From positions 32,272-96,271 of the forward strand of contig JACZJL010000134.1 of assembly GCA_014860585.1 (NCBI GenBank): DNA of 64,000 nucleotides, in the 5' to 3' direction. Shown piece by piece: positions 1-9,011 of the stretch. The position numbers and the translations under genes are program-made. Position 1 is the first letter of the stretch; each line of letters starts with the position of its first letter. This stretch comes from Bacteroidales bacterium. Lineage in GTDB: Bacteria; Bacteroidota; Bacteroidia; Bacteroidales; 4484-276. A model generated the notes under the pieces. It was given only the letters and a program-made list of their open reading frames with translations, was not told the origin of the DNA and searched no databases.

Positions 1-786
1 TGAGGCCATAAAGTCAAAAATGCCGGTTTCGCGCCATTGATGCTCGCCGAAGGTTTCGTAGTCCATAAACAGGTTGATCACATCCTCATTTTTGTTGAGA
101 TCGAGGAGCCAGTCTGTGAATTTATCGGCTGTGAGCGGCCACTCACTCCACCCGTGGTTGGAAAACCTGAAAGCGATATCGTCGCTCAGGGTGTGGTTTT
201 TGAGCAATACTTTCAACTTCGGGTTACGCGCGTTGCAATACATGAAGTTTGAGCTTTTCCAGCCAAGCACATGCTTTGCGCCTTCGGTGAGCATGAGTGT
301 GTAGCCCATGTCGTGCACCATTTCGCCGATTTCGTCCGAGTAGATCAATTCGGTGTTTCGGAAAGTAGTTGGCTTGACACCAAAAAGCGATTCAATTTTT
401 TTACTGTGCAGTTCAACCTGTTCTGCAAACTCAGTCTTGCTTCTGAGCGATGAAAGAGAATGCGCGTAGGTTTCGGCTAAAAACTCCACGTTACCTGTTT
501 CTGCAAGCTTTTTAAAACTCTGGATTACTTCTGGTGCATAGGCCTCGAATTGTTCAAGCGCATGGCCTGTGATCGAAAAACTCACTTTAAAATCTTTTCC
601 ATGTTTTTTGATGAGTTTCAACAACAAGTCATTCATCGGCAGGTAGGATTTCTGAGCTACCCTGCTCATGATATGGCTGTTTTCGAAATCATTATAATAA
701 TAATGATCATGACCCATATTGAAAAAACGATAGGTTTTTAACCTGAATGGCTGGTGAACCTGGAAATAAAAACAAATTGATTTCAT
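1..786 (-). CDS. GH57 alpha-amylase-like glycosidase (C-terminus beyond window)
   Basis: Reading the minus strand from an ATG at 786 gives 262 codons open to the window edge, so the C-terminal part is missing. The start MKSICFYFQVHQP carries the HQP motif of glycoside hydrolase family 57. FRNTELIYSD (about residues 143-151, with the presumed nucleophile E146) and LFMDYETFGEH (about 239-249, with the presumed acid/base D242) match conserved GH57 regions, so the catalytic centre is present. No signal peptide is seen, so it is probably cytosolic and acts on alpha-1,4 glucans. It is the third gene after a debranching enzyme and a glycogen-synthase-like transferase on the same strand, 34 bases from the previous gene, a common Bacteroidota trio for storage-glucan metabolism. 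Confidence 0.9.
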   Translation of the reverse strand, partial: MKSICFYFQVHQPFRLKTYRFFNMGHDHYYYNDFENSHIMSRVAQKSYLPMNDLLLKLIKKHGKDFKVSFSITGHALEQFEAYAPEVIQSFKKLAETGNVEFLAETYAHSLSSLRSKTEFAEQVELHSKKIESLFGVKPTTFRNTELIYSDEIGEMVHDMGYTLMLTEGAKHVLGWKSSNFMYCNARNPKLKVLLKNHTLSDDIAFRFSNHGWSEWPLTADKFTDWLLDLNKNEDVINLFMDYETFGEHQWRETGIFDFMAS

Positions 787-820
787 ATCTTATCTTAATA
801 TTTATCTTACTAATGATTAA

Positions 821-2101
821 TTACTTAAATAAAGTGTCATATACCTGAACGATTTTGAAGGCAGCATTGTCCCATTTAAGGCTGTCAACTTCATCTTTTC
901 CATATTTCTGAAAAGTTTTACGCAATGAGTCGTAGTGTAGCAAACCGTAAATCGAATCGGCCATGCCGTGCACATCCCAGAAGTCTACCTTGAGGGCATG
1001 TTTGAGAATTTCCGCAACGCCCGATTGTTTTGAAATGACCACCGGTACGTTGGATCGCATGGCCTCCAGCGGAACGATACCAAAAGGTTCTGACACCGAG
1101 GGCATCACGAACACGTCGCTAAGCAGAAACATTTTATCTACATCAGCTCCTTTGAGAAAACCGGTAAAATGAAATTTCGTAGCGATTTTCAGCTGAGCAA
1201 CGCGTTTAATCATTTTATTCATCAGGTCGCCCGACCCGGCCATAACGAACCTAACATTCTGATCCTGCTTCAGGATAAGGCTGGCGGCTTCGATGAAATA
1301 CTCAGGGCCTTTTTGCTGAGTGAGTCTTCCGAGGAAAGTAACCACTTTTTCCTTTACATGCCGTTTCACATCATCCACCTCTTTATCAGTAGGTTCTACA
1401 GCATTGTGTACCGTGAAAACTTTATCGGGGTTAATTCCGTATTTTTCAATAACGGTAGTTCTCGTAAGATTACTTACCGTGATCACCCTGTCAGCTTCTT
1501 CCATTCCCTTACGCTCAATATCGTAGATGTTTTGGTTAACATTTACTCCTGAGCGGTCGAACTCTGTGGCGTGCATGTGAACAACAAGTGGTTTCCCGGT
1601 AACATTTTTGGCAGCAATTCCAGCTGAATAAGTGAGCCAGTCGTGCGCGTGAATGAGGTCGAACTGGGATTTTTTTGCTATCCCTGCAGCCACCAGCGCA
1701 TACCTGGAAACTTCAGCCATGAGGTCGGTGCCATAAGCGCCGGAAAAATTGAACTTTGTGCTTGTTACTTTTTGTTCTAACGAAACTCCTTCGAGCCTGT
1801 TTTCTTCTGCAATACGGGCAAATTCCTGCGGGCTGACATAAGGAATCAGGTTCGATCCGATCTCCATGTAGGTGATCTTCTTCCAGAACTCTTTGTAGTC
1901 CTCATCGGATGAATCAACCAATACATCGCTTGCATTCACAATTCGCACCGCCGATTCGTCCTCATCCCCGTATGCCTTTGGCACAACAAAGATCGTCTCT
2001 ATGCCCTGATTGGCAAGGCCTTTTGTCATACCGTAACACGCAGTTCCTAAGCCCCCTGAAATATGGGGAGGGAATTCCCATCCAAACATTAATACTTTCA
2101 T
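821..2101 (-). CDS. Glycogen synthase-like glycosyltransferase (GT4 type)
   Basis: 426 residues. The N-terminus MKVLMFGWEFPPHISGGLG is typical of glycogen/starch synthase-like GT-B enzymes, with the GG loop that binds the nucleotide sugar. The C-terminal half has the acceptor/donor signature SEPFGIVPLEAM (near residue 340), the E-x7-E pair of retaining GT4/GT5 enzymes. A TTG two codons upstream would extend it slightly, but the ATG at 2101 gives the family's usual N-terminus and is preferred. It probably elongates alpha-1,4-glucan from a nucleotide glucose in the cytosol. It lies between the debranching enzyme gene (40 bases upstream) and the GH57 gene, so all three are likely one transcript. 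Exact donor (UDP- or ADP-glucose) cannot be read from the sequence. Confidence 0.88.
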   Translation of the reverse strand: MKVLMFGWEFPPHISGGLGTACYGMTKGLANQGIETIFVVPKAYGDEDESAVRIVNASDVLVDSSDEDYKEFWKKITYMEIGSNLIPYVSPQEFARIAEENRLEGVSLEQKVTSTKFNFSGAYGTDLMAEVSRYALVAAGIAKKSQFDLIHAHDWLTYSAGIAAKNVTGKPLVVHMHATEFDRSGVNVNQNIYDIERKGMEEADRVITVSNLTRTTVIEKYGINPDKVFTVHNAVEPTDKEVDDVKRHVKEKVVTFLGRLTQQKGPEYFIEAASLILKQDQNVRFVMAGSGDLMNKMIKRVAQLKIATKFHFTGFLKGADVDKMFLLSDVFVMPSVSEPFGIVPLEAMRSNVPVVISKQSGVAEILKHALKVDFWDVHGMADSIYGLLHYDSLRKTFQKYGKDEVDSLKWDNAAFKIVQVYDTLFK

Positions 2102-2140
2102 GAGCAAATCCTGTTACTTCTTAATTTATGTTGAATGTGA

Positions 2141-4084
2141 CTATTCATAATTTTTTATCATTTCAATGATTCTTAGCAGTTCGGCAACCGATGAAGCCAT
2201 CGAGATGGCGCCTGAAGGGTGGTGCGGTGGATCACCGTCAAAAATTTCAGAAATAGTGCCTATGCCATAAGTTTGCATCTCGGGTTCCAGTCCATTGAAC
2301 AGATTTTTGATGACAAACAGCCCGCCTTTTTTGTAAACTTTCAGGTAGGCTTCGGCATAATGCCCGATCAGCCATGCTACCACTGAACCCTGGTGATAAG
2401 CTTCATCACGTTCCTGCTCAGTTCCGCGGTAAACACCTTTGTATTTCAGACTTTTTGGTGTTAAAGACCGTAACCCTTTTGGAGTAAGTAATTCTCTTTC
2501 AACAACGTCAAGGATTCTTTTTTGCTGGATATCACTCAACGGCGAATAAGGCATCGAAACAGCAAGCAGCTGGTTTGGACGTACCGACCAGTCCTTGAAG
2601 TTGCCATTGGTGTAGTCGGCAAGGTAACCTTTCTCCTGGTCCCAGAATTCAGCTTCGAATCCAGTTTTGATTTTTTCCGGAATACCTTTCCATTGACCTG
2701 TAAATGTTGAGTCTTTGGCTGCTTTGGCCAGCTCAAGACTAAACATTACAGCATTGTACCAAAGGGCATTTACTTCGACTGGCAGGCCTATTCGCGGTGT
2801 TACGGGTTTTCCGTTAACCAGGGCGTTCATCCAGGTTATCGCATTTCCGGTTTCTCCTGCAAACAGCAGCCCGTTTTCCTGCATCTTAATATTATATTGT
2901 GTTCCATCCCGGTAAGCATTCAGGATGAGTTTCATTACATTTCTGTATTCATTCCATATTTTGGCTTTCTCGCCGGTTTTTTCGACATACTTTTGCAGCG
3001 CCCAGAAGAACCATAATTGAGTGTCAACTGAGTTGTAGTTTATCGTATGATTCTTAATAGTATTGTGGAAAAAAGGTCCTTGCATAGTCGAAATCATCGA
3101 ATCAATGACTTCTTTGAAGGTTTTTGTATCATCCCGGGTAAGCAAAAGACCCGGCAGCGACATAAATGTGTCGCGACCTATGCTGCCATACCATGGGTAA
3201 CCGGCCAGCACTTCAACCTTATTCTCTTTTCGGATAACAAACTGTTGTGCTGCATTGATGAGACAGTTCTCGAATGAGTTTCTCGGGAGCCTTTTTTTCC
3301 CTTCTGCAACAAATCTTTGCTTTAAACCTGTTGGGTTAATTTCTGCAGTTCCGGCGGCAAGGATGACAGATTCACCTTTAGCAATTTCAATCTCAAAGTA
3401 CCCGGGTACATAGAGGTCTTCAACTGAATCATAACCTCTCAGACTCTCGTGCGTGTATTCAATATTGTAATACCAATCAGGCACATGCACATATTCTGTC
3501 TTTTTCGAAAATTGAATAAAAAGTGGTGAATAGCCGTCATACATGGTAACCTTAATCCCATTTTTAACGGGCTCATATTTTTTATTGGCATCAATATTGG
3601 CTTTTGAAAGCTCATGAATGTTGCGGAACGCAAGGAACGGCTTGAGCCTTAATTTAGTTGGTGAATTTGCTTCAGCCAACGTGTATTTGATGAGCACCTG
3701 ATTTTCATGTGAAGAAAACAGAATTTCCTTTTCGAGAACGACACCACCTACCCTGTAAGTAATTTTTGGAGCGGGATCGAGTTCAAAATTCCTTACATAT
3801 TTATGACCTTTTGGGGCATACACGCCATTTTGGTATTTGTGGATTCCCAGGTTAAAATCGGCATCATGCTGAATCACGGTCTCGTCGAGTGTAGAGAGCA
3901 GCACATGCGGGTCGTTACCGAATTGTGGTTGCGGTACAATGAGTAAACCATGGTATTTCCTGGTGTTGCAATTAATGATTGTGGTTGAAGCAAATGCACC
4001 AGAGCGGTTCGAGCGGAGGAGTTCACGTCGTAATGAATATTCGAGGTTAATTAACTGTGTTTTGTCAAACTTAATGTAGGCCAT
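2141..4084 (-). CDS. Glycogen debranching enzyme (amylo-alpha-1,6-glucosidase, GH133-like)
   Basis: 647 residues. The N-terminal part contains SNRSGAFASTTIINCNTRK followed by YHGLL, characteristic of the bacterial/archaeal GDE N-terminal domain. The C-terminal (alpha/alpha)6-barrel part has WYGSIGRDTFMSLPGLLL (about residue 300), with the conserved aspartate of the amylo-1,6-glucosidase domain, and a late DEAYHQGSVVAWLIGHY segment. The length fits the family. No signal peptide, so cytosolic. It is the first gene of the minus-strand glucan operon and should remove alpha-1,6 branches left during glycogen breakdown. A TACTTTCG -7-like element sits about 60 bases upstream of the start. Confidence 0.92.
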   Translation of the reverse strand: MAYIKFDKTQLINLEYSLRRELLRSNRSGAFASTTIINCNTRKYHGLLIVPQPQFGNDPHVLLSTLDETVIQHDADFNLGIHKYQNGVYAPKGHKYVRNFELDPAPKITYRVGGVVLEKEILFSSHENQVLIKYTLAEANSPTKLRLKPFLAFRNIHELSKANIDANKKYEPVKNGIKVTMYDGYSPLFIQFSKKTEYVHVPDWYYNIEYTHESLRGYDSVEDLYVPGYFEIEIAKGESVILAAGTAEINPTGLKQRFVAEGKKRLPRNSFENCLINAAQQFVIRKENKVEVLAGYPWYGSIGRDTFMSLPGLLLTRDDTKTFKEVIDSMISTMQGPFFHNTIKNHTINYNSVDTQLWFFWALQKYVEKTGEKAKIWNEYRNVMKLILNAYRDGTQYNIKMQENGLLFAGETGNAITWMNALVNGKPVTPRIGLPVEVNALWYNAVMFSLELAKAAKDSTFTGQWKGIPEKIKTGFEAEFWDQEKGYLADYTNGNFKDWSVRPNQLLAVSMPYSPLSDIQQKRILDVVERELLTPKGLRSLTPKSLKYKGVYRGTEQERDEAYHQGSVVAWLIGHYAEAYLKVYKKGGLFVIKNLFNGLEPEMQTYGIGTISEIFDGDPPHHPSGAISMASSVAELLRIIEMIKNYE

Positions 4085-4145
4085 GCTGATTAAATTCTTG
4101 AAAATTAATTTGTTAAAGTCAAATTTGCAATAAAATTTCTGACCG

Positions 4146-4153
4146 CGAAAGTA
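4146..4153 (-). promoter_or_regulatory. Probable -7 element of the glycogen operon
   Basis: The minus strand reads TACTTTCG here, one base from the Bacteroidota -7 consensus TAnnTTTG, followed about 60 bases later by the debranching enzyme start. No convincing -33 TTTG was found. The 243 bases between this operon and the divergent sensor kinase are otherwise AT-rich with no ORF. Confidence 0.4.
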
Positions 4154-4327
4154 CTACTTTTAAAGCTATAAAAACCAGCAAATTAAAACTAATTAACATA
4201 AAATTAAATAGATAAAGCTCACAAGTTCAAAAACTGCTCAAAGGCATTCAAGAAATATCATCAAAATGGATAATGAATTAATTGTAATTTAGCCCCCGAA
4301 ATCTTTCATTAATAGAGTTTGCGTCGC

Positions 4328-7300
4328 ATGGAATCATCAGCATCGAAAGAGCGCGTCGAGTTACAATTGTCTTTATTGCGTCAGGAACTGATGCAGGTCA
4401 GAGAGTCTCTAAAAGTCGCGCAGATGAAGATTTCGGAGTATGAACAAATCACTGAAAACGCACAGTTAGCCATTATCAGGTTTTCTCCGGATGGCGCCAT
4501 CGAATACCTTAATCCGTTTGCACAAACACTTTTTAATCTGCATTCAGATCCCAAAGAACTTAAGTCAATTACCCGGTTAGTTGTTCCGGAATTTGGACAA
4601 ATCCTGAAATCCTTCTCCGACCTTTTGCATGAAATGGTTGAACAAGGTTTGAATTTCTATCAGCACGAAAAGAGATTGATTACCCGCGATAATCAAATTT
4701 TCTGGATTGGCTGGACCAATCAAATTCTGTTCGATCCCATGGGTAAAGTGACCGGCCTTGTGGCATTAGGCAGCGACATCACCAGTCTTAAATTAACCGA
4801 ATTAGCATTGCGGCAGAGTGAGTTTAACCTGAAAAAAGCACATGAAGTTGCTAAAACCGGCAGTTGGGTCTGGGAGATAGGCAGCGACAATATTCAATGC
4901 TCTGAGCTGTTTTTCAGGATATTCGGCATTGAAGAAATTTCGAGTTACAGCCAACTTCAATTACTAATCAAAGAAATCATTTTCCCTGAGTATCTCAGTT
5001 TTATCAAAACAAAAATTGACAGGGCTGTCAGAAAAGGCACTACGGAATCCTACTCTTACAGGATCAGGCATCCTTTGGGCGGAGTCAGGTGGATCATGGA
5101 AGAAGTTTGTTTGTTGGGGGATACCGAGAGTATTGGGCAGTTGCTTGTTGGTACCATCCGAGACATTACCGAACAAAAAGCCACCGAAGATAAACTTCGT
5201 GAATACCTGCTCATTGTTTCTTCATCCAGCGAACTAATGTCCCTGATTTCGCCGGACTACAGGTATATCAATGTCAACCAGGCTTATCTTGATGCCTACA
5301 AAAAGCCAATGAACGAAATTGAAGGGCATACTGTATCAGAGATGTTTGGTGACGAGGTTTTTAAAAAGTTGATAAAGCCCAATATTGACAGGTGTTTACT
5401 TGGTGAAACCATCAGTGATCAATACTGGAATGTGTTTGCAGATGGCAAGAGAAGATTCATGGATGTAAAATACAACCCTGTTCGCGAATTTGATGGCACT
5501 ATCTCAGGTGTGACCGTTAGTACAAGGGATATCACCGAGTTGAAGAACACTGAGGAGCAGTTAAAAATCTTCAGGATGTTTGCAGAAGAATCGGGTGTTG
5601 GCTTTGGAATGGCCGACCTGGAAGGCAGGATAACTTATGTCAATACCACGTTATGTCATCTCACCGGGTTCAACAAACCCAGCGAGGTGATCGGCAAGGA
5701 AATAAGGAAAACATACCTGAGAAATCACATCAACCTGCTTAATAATGAGGTCATCCCCGCTGTTCATCATAAAAGTCATTGGACAGGAGAAATTGACCTT
5801 TTAAGGATTGATGGCAAGGTTGTGCACACCATTCAAAATTTTTTCCTCATCCGGAACGATGATGGAGAGCCGGTTTCGTATGCTTTGAGTGTAACAGATA
5901 TCTCGGATAGGAAAATTGCCGAAAAAGCCCTCCAGCGAAGCGAAACCAACTTTCGTTCGATTTTCACCAATGCTGCTATAGGGATTGATGTTGTGGACGA
6001 AAACGGAAAGTTCCTGCAGGTAAATGATGCAATGGCCGAAATGATGGGGTATACAAAGGAGGAGCTGACAGAACTAAATATCTCCGACATTACTTTTCCT
6101 GATGACAATGAATCGAGTGTTTGCTCCCTGGCAGATTTATTTCAGGGAAAAAGCGACTGCTACCGGCTCGAAAAGCGATATGTCCGTAAGGACGGCAGCA
6201 TTTTTTGGGCTGACCTTTCAGTGACGGTTTACTATGACCCCATCAGCCACAGGCAATATGCCATCGGAACCATCATCGATATAACTCAGGCAAAAACACT
6301 GCAGCTCCAGTTGGAGCGATCGCGCGAAGAAGCCATAAAGGCAAACATGGCAAAATCAGAGTTCCTGGCTAACATGAGTCATGAAATCCGTACACCACTC
6401 AATGCTGTCATCGGTTTCACTGAGTTGCTCGAAACCCTTGTATCCGATAAAAAACAGATCAGTTACCTTGAATCCATTAAGTCTGGAGGTAAAAACCTTT
6501 TGCTGCTTATTAACGATATTCTGGACTTATCGAAGATCGAAGCAGGGAAAATGAGTTTCAGGTTTGAACCCGTCAATCCTTATAGCCTGATCAATGAAAT
6601 AAAGCAAATCTTTTCGCTGAAAATCAGCGAGAAAAACCTGGATTTCATTATTGATGTGGACGAAAATATCCCTGCCAGCCTTATCCTGGATGAGGTGAGA
6701 CTGCGCCAGGTCATTTTTAACCTGATTGGCAACGCCATCAAATTTACTGATCTTGGCTATGTCAAATTTTCGGTAAAAAAAATAGAGCCTCCCGACGACA
6801 CCAGCCGCATTGACCTCAAGGTGACCGTGGAGGACACAGGAATAGGTATTCCGGCTGATCAGCACGAGATCATTTTTGATGCATTTCAGCAGCAAAGCGG
6901 GCATAATACAAGGAAGTACGGAGGAACAGGACTTGGTTTATCCATCAGTAAGCGGCTTGTTGAAATGATGGGAGGAACCATCCATTTGACAAGCGAGGTA
7001 GGTAAAGGTTCAAAGTTTACTTTTACGCTTCATAATGTATTCATCGGCGCCTCAATAGATTTGCCAGATGATGAGGAAGATTTGAACTTTGCTGGGCTTG
7101 AATTTTATCGCGTCACAATCCTTATTGTTGATGATGTGTCTTCGAACCGAAAACTCCTGAAAGAGAATTTGATAAACCATAACTTTATGGTGATCGAAGC
7201 CGAAGATGGTAGTCAGGCCGTGCAACTTGCCGAATTGAAGAAACCGGAAATCATTTTTATGGATATCCGGATGCCTGTTATGGATGGCTTTGAAGCCTCC

Positions 7301-7816
7301 AAAATCATAAAAACAAATCCTGATAATCAAAATGTTAAAATCATTGCTTTAACTGCTTCATTCCGAAACGAAGCCCAGGAAGAAAACTACACCAGGTATT
7401 TCGATGGGTACCTGCATAAACCAGTTACACGCTCTGAACTTTTTAAGGAACTCATGCGATTTGTTAACCACCGCCAAACAATTACAGATCATCAAGAAGG
7501 AAAGTTTTGCCAGAGTGAGTTAAATTTTAATCTTAGCCTGACGCCAGGCGAGGAGACCGAATTGCAAGTGCTGATAGACGAGACGCTCATGCCAAAATGG
7601 GAAAGGGCTTACCGTCACCAACTATCCGACGAAATGAAAACATTTGCTGACCTTGTGACCAAAGCAGGAATCGATTTTAACCTACATCCACTTAAGGACT
7701 TTGGAAGCCAGTTTCTGGTTGCTCTCGATAGTTTTGAACTTGACCACATGGAAAATTGCCTAAAGAACTTTCCAAAGTTGATCAGCAAAATAAAGGATCA
7801 GTTGACTAATAAATAG
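4328..7816 (+). CDS. Multi-PAS hybrid sensor histidine kinase with receiver domain
   Basis: 1162 residues from the ATG at 4328 (a TTG three codons upstream is less likely). Order: short N-terminal coiled coil; five PAS/PAC units at about 41-160, 173-285, 293-408, 415-532 and 540-660; HisKA with NMSHEIRTPLNAVIGF and phosphoacceptor H685; HATPase_c with NLIGNAIKF, DTGIGIP and GGTGLGLSI; a receiver domain with ILIVDD and phosphoacceptor D979 (FMDIRMPVMDG); and a C-terminal helical extension of about 110 residues. There is no transmembrane segment or signal peptide, so it should sense an intracellular or diffusible cue through the PAS domains. The C-terminal extension resembles an HPt-like tail but shows no obvious phosphorylatable histidine. 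Two further two-component genes follow on the same strand. Confidence 0.93.
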   Translation: MESSASKERVELQLSLLRQELMQVRESLKVAQMKISEYEQITENAQLAIIRFSPDGAIEYLNPFAQTLFNLHSDPKELKSITRLVVPEFGQILKSFSDLLHEMVEQGLNFYQHEKRLITRDNQIFWIGWTNQILFDPMGKVTGLVALGSDITSLKLTELALRQSEFNLKKAHEVAKTGSWVWEIGSDNIQCSELFFRIFGIEEISSYSQLQLLIKEIIFPEYLSFIKTKIDRAVRKGTTESYSYRIRHPLGGVRWIMEEVCLLGDTESIGQLLVGTIRDITEQKATEDKLREYLLIVSSSSELMSLISPDYRYINVNQAYLDAYKKPMNEIEGHTVSEMFGDEVFKKLIKPNIDRCLLGETISDQYWNVFADGKRRFMDVKYNPVREFDGTISGVTVSTRDITELKNTEEQLKIFRMFAEESGVGFGMADLEGRITYVNTTLCHLTGFNKPSEVIGKEIRKTYLRNHINLLNNEVIPAVHHKSHWTGEIDLLRIDGKVVHTIQNFFLIRNDDGEPVSYALSVTDISDRKIAEKALQRSETNFRSIFTNAAIGIDVVDENGKFLQVNDAMAEMMGYTKEELTELNISDITFPDDNESSVCSLADLFQGKSDCYRLEKRYVRKDGSIFWADLSVTVYYDPISHRQYAIGTIIDITQAKTLQLQLERSREEAIKANMAKSEFLANMSHEIRTPLNAVIGFTELLETLVSDKKQISYLESIKSGGKNLLLLINDILDLSKIEAGKMSFRFEPVNPYSLINEIKQIFSLKISEKNLDFIIDVDENIPASLILDEVRLRQVIFNLIGNAIKFTDLGYVKFSVKKIEPPDDTSRIDLKVTVEDTGIGIPADQHEIIFDAFQQQSGHNTRKYGGTGLGLSISKRLVEMMGGTIHLTSEVGKGSKFTFTLHNVFIGASIDLPDDEEDLNFAGLEFYRVTILIVDDVSSNRKLLKENLINHNFMVIEAEDGSQAVQLAELKKPEIIFMDIRMPVMDGFEASKIIKTNPDNQNVKIIALTASFRNEAQEENYTRYFDGYLHKPVTRSELFKELMRFVNHRQTITDHQEGKFCQSELNFNLSLTPGEETELQVLIDETLMPKWERAYRHQLSDEMKTFADLVTKAGIDFNLHPLKDFGSQFLVALDSFELDHMENCLKNFPKLISKIKDQLTNK

Positions 7817-7846
7817 TTTACCTCTTCCCATTTTCACTAAAAATGA

Positions 7847-7854
7847 TACTTTTG
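7847..7854 (+). promoter_or_regulatory. -7 promoter element for the receiver-kinase gene
   Basis: TACTTTTG matches the Bacteroidota -7 consensus TAnnTTTG exactly and lies 38 bases before the start codon at 7893. The receiver-kinase and regulator genes may therefore be transcribed separately from the hybrid kinase upstream. Confidence 0.55.
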
Positions 7855-7892
7855 AAACCTGACAGATTCGTCTGTTTTTCCACAGAATTTTA

Positions 7893-9008
7893 ATGGAACC
7901 AAAACCGAAGATATTGCTTGTTGACGACAATCCGATAAACATAAGGGTTGCAGCCAATATCTTGCGTGATCACAACTACAACATCTCCTTTGCCCAATCG
8001 GGAAATGAAGCACTTCAAAAGGTGGAACTGGTTGACTTCGACTTGATTCTGCTCGATATTATGATGCCCGGTATTGATGGCTTTGAAGTATGTACCCTCC
8101 TCAAATCGAATCCTAAAACACGGCAAATCCCGATAATTTTCCTTACAGCAAAAACCGAGTCAGAAAATGTGGTAAAAGCATTTGACCTGGGTGGTGCTGA
8201 CTATGTCACCAAACCTTTTCAAAGCAAAGAGTTGCTGGCAAGGGTCGAGACACAGATCCGGCTTAAAAAGAACCTCGATGCCATGGAATCCCTTAACATT
8301 AGACTCCAGGAAGCCAACGACACCAAAGACAAGATGTTTTCGATCATCAGTCACGACCTTCTTGGCCCATTCGGAAACATCAGAGAATCGCTCGAAATCA
8401 TTTCATCCGAACAGGTGGATATGGACCGTGAAAGCCTGGTTAAATTTATCAAAGCCATGCAAACTACTGCCGGTAATGCCTATTCGCTGCTTGAGAACCT
8501 GCTTTATTGGGCAAGAAATCAGCAAGGGAAAATGGTTTATATTCCAAAGTTGATCGGATTGAATCAATTAATACATGAAACAAACAATCTTCTTTCAGGT
8601 TTAGCCAAAAACAAAGACATCACACTGAAAACCAATTTAATAAAGGATTTCCAGGTTTTTGCCGATAAAAATGCAGTGAAGACTATTTTACGCAACCTGG
8701 TTTCCAATGCCATAAAGTTTACTATGCCCGGAGGGTTGATTACACTAAAAGTCAAAGAGACAGAAAATGATTTTCTTGAAATTTCTGTTACCGATACCGG
8801 AATTGGAATGAATAGTGAAACCGCCACGTCGGTTTTCAGTAAGTTCAAAAATGATCCGAAATGGGGCACAAAAGGGGAGAAGGGAGTTGGGCTCGGATTG
8901 GTCATTACAAAAGAATTTGTTGAAAAACACAAAGGGAAAATTTGGGTCGAAAGCAAAGAAGGGGAGGGGAGTGCATTTTACTTTACGCTACCAATAACAA
9001 AATCTTAA
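7893..9008 (+). CDS. Soluble receiver domain-histidine kinase fusion
   Basis: 371 residues. An N-terminal receiver domain (about 5-122) has the acidic pair D11/D12, phosphoacceptor D55 (LLDIMMPGIDGFEV), a T in LTAK and K107 (YVTKP). A linker coiled coil leads to a HisKA-type dimerisation helix with H154 (FSIISHDLLGPFGN) and a HATPase domain with NLVSNAIKF, DTGIGM and GEKGVGLGLVI. No membrane segment. This response-regulator-first architecture usually makes a kinase whose activity depends on phosphorylation from an upstream partner, here plausibly the PAS hybrid kinase. The gene is 3 bases from the next regulator, whose receiver domain is its close paralogue. Confidence 0.92.
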   Translation: MEPKPKILLVDDNPINIRVAANILRDHNYNISFAQSGNEALQKVELVDFDLILLDIMMPGIDGFEVCTLLKSNPKTRQIPIIFLTAKTESENVVKAFDLGGADYVTKPFQSKELLARVETQIRLKKNLDAMESLNIRLQEANDTKDKMFSIISHDLLGPFGNIRESLEIISSEQVDMDRESLVKFIKAMQTTAGNAYSLLENLLYWARNQQGKMVYIPKLIGLNQLIHETNNLLSGLAKNKDITLKTNLIKDFQVFADKNAVKTILRNLVSNAIKFTMPGGLITLKVKETENDFLEISVTDTGIGMNSETATSVFSKFKNDPKWGTKGEKGVGLGLVITKEFVEKHKGKIWVESKEGEGSAFYFTLPITKS

Positions 9009-9011
9009 TTT

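Noticed and set aside
1169..1552. 127-codon plus-strand ORF
   Set aside because: Shadow of the glycogen synthase-like gene, with no domain.
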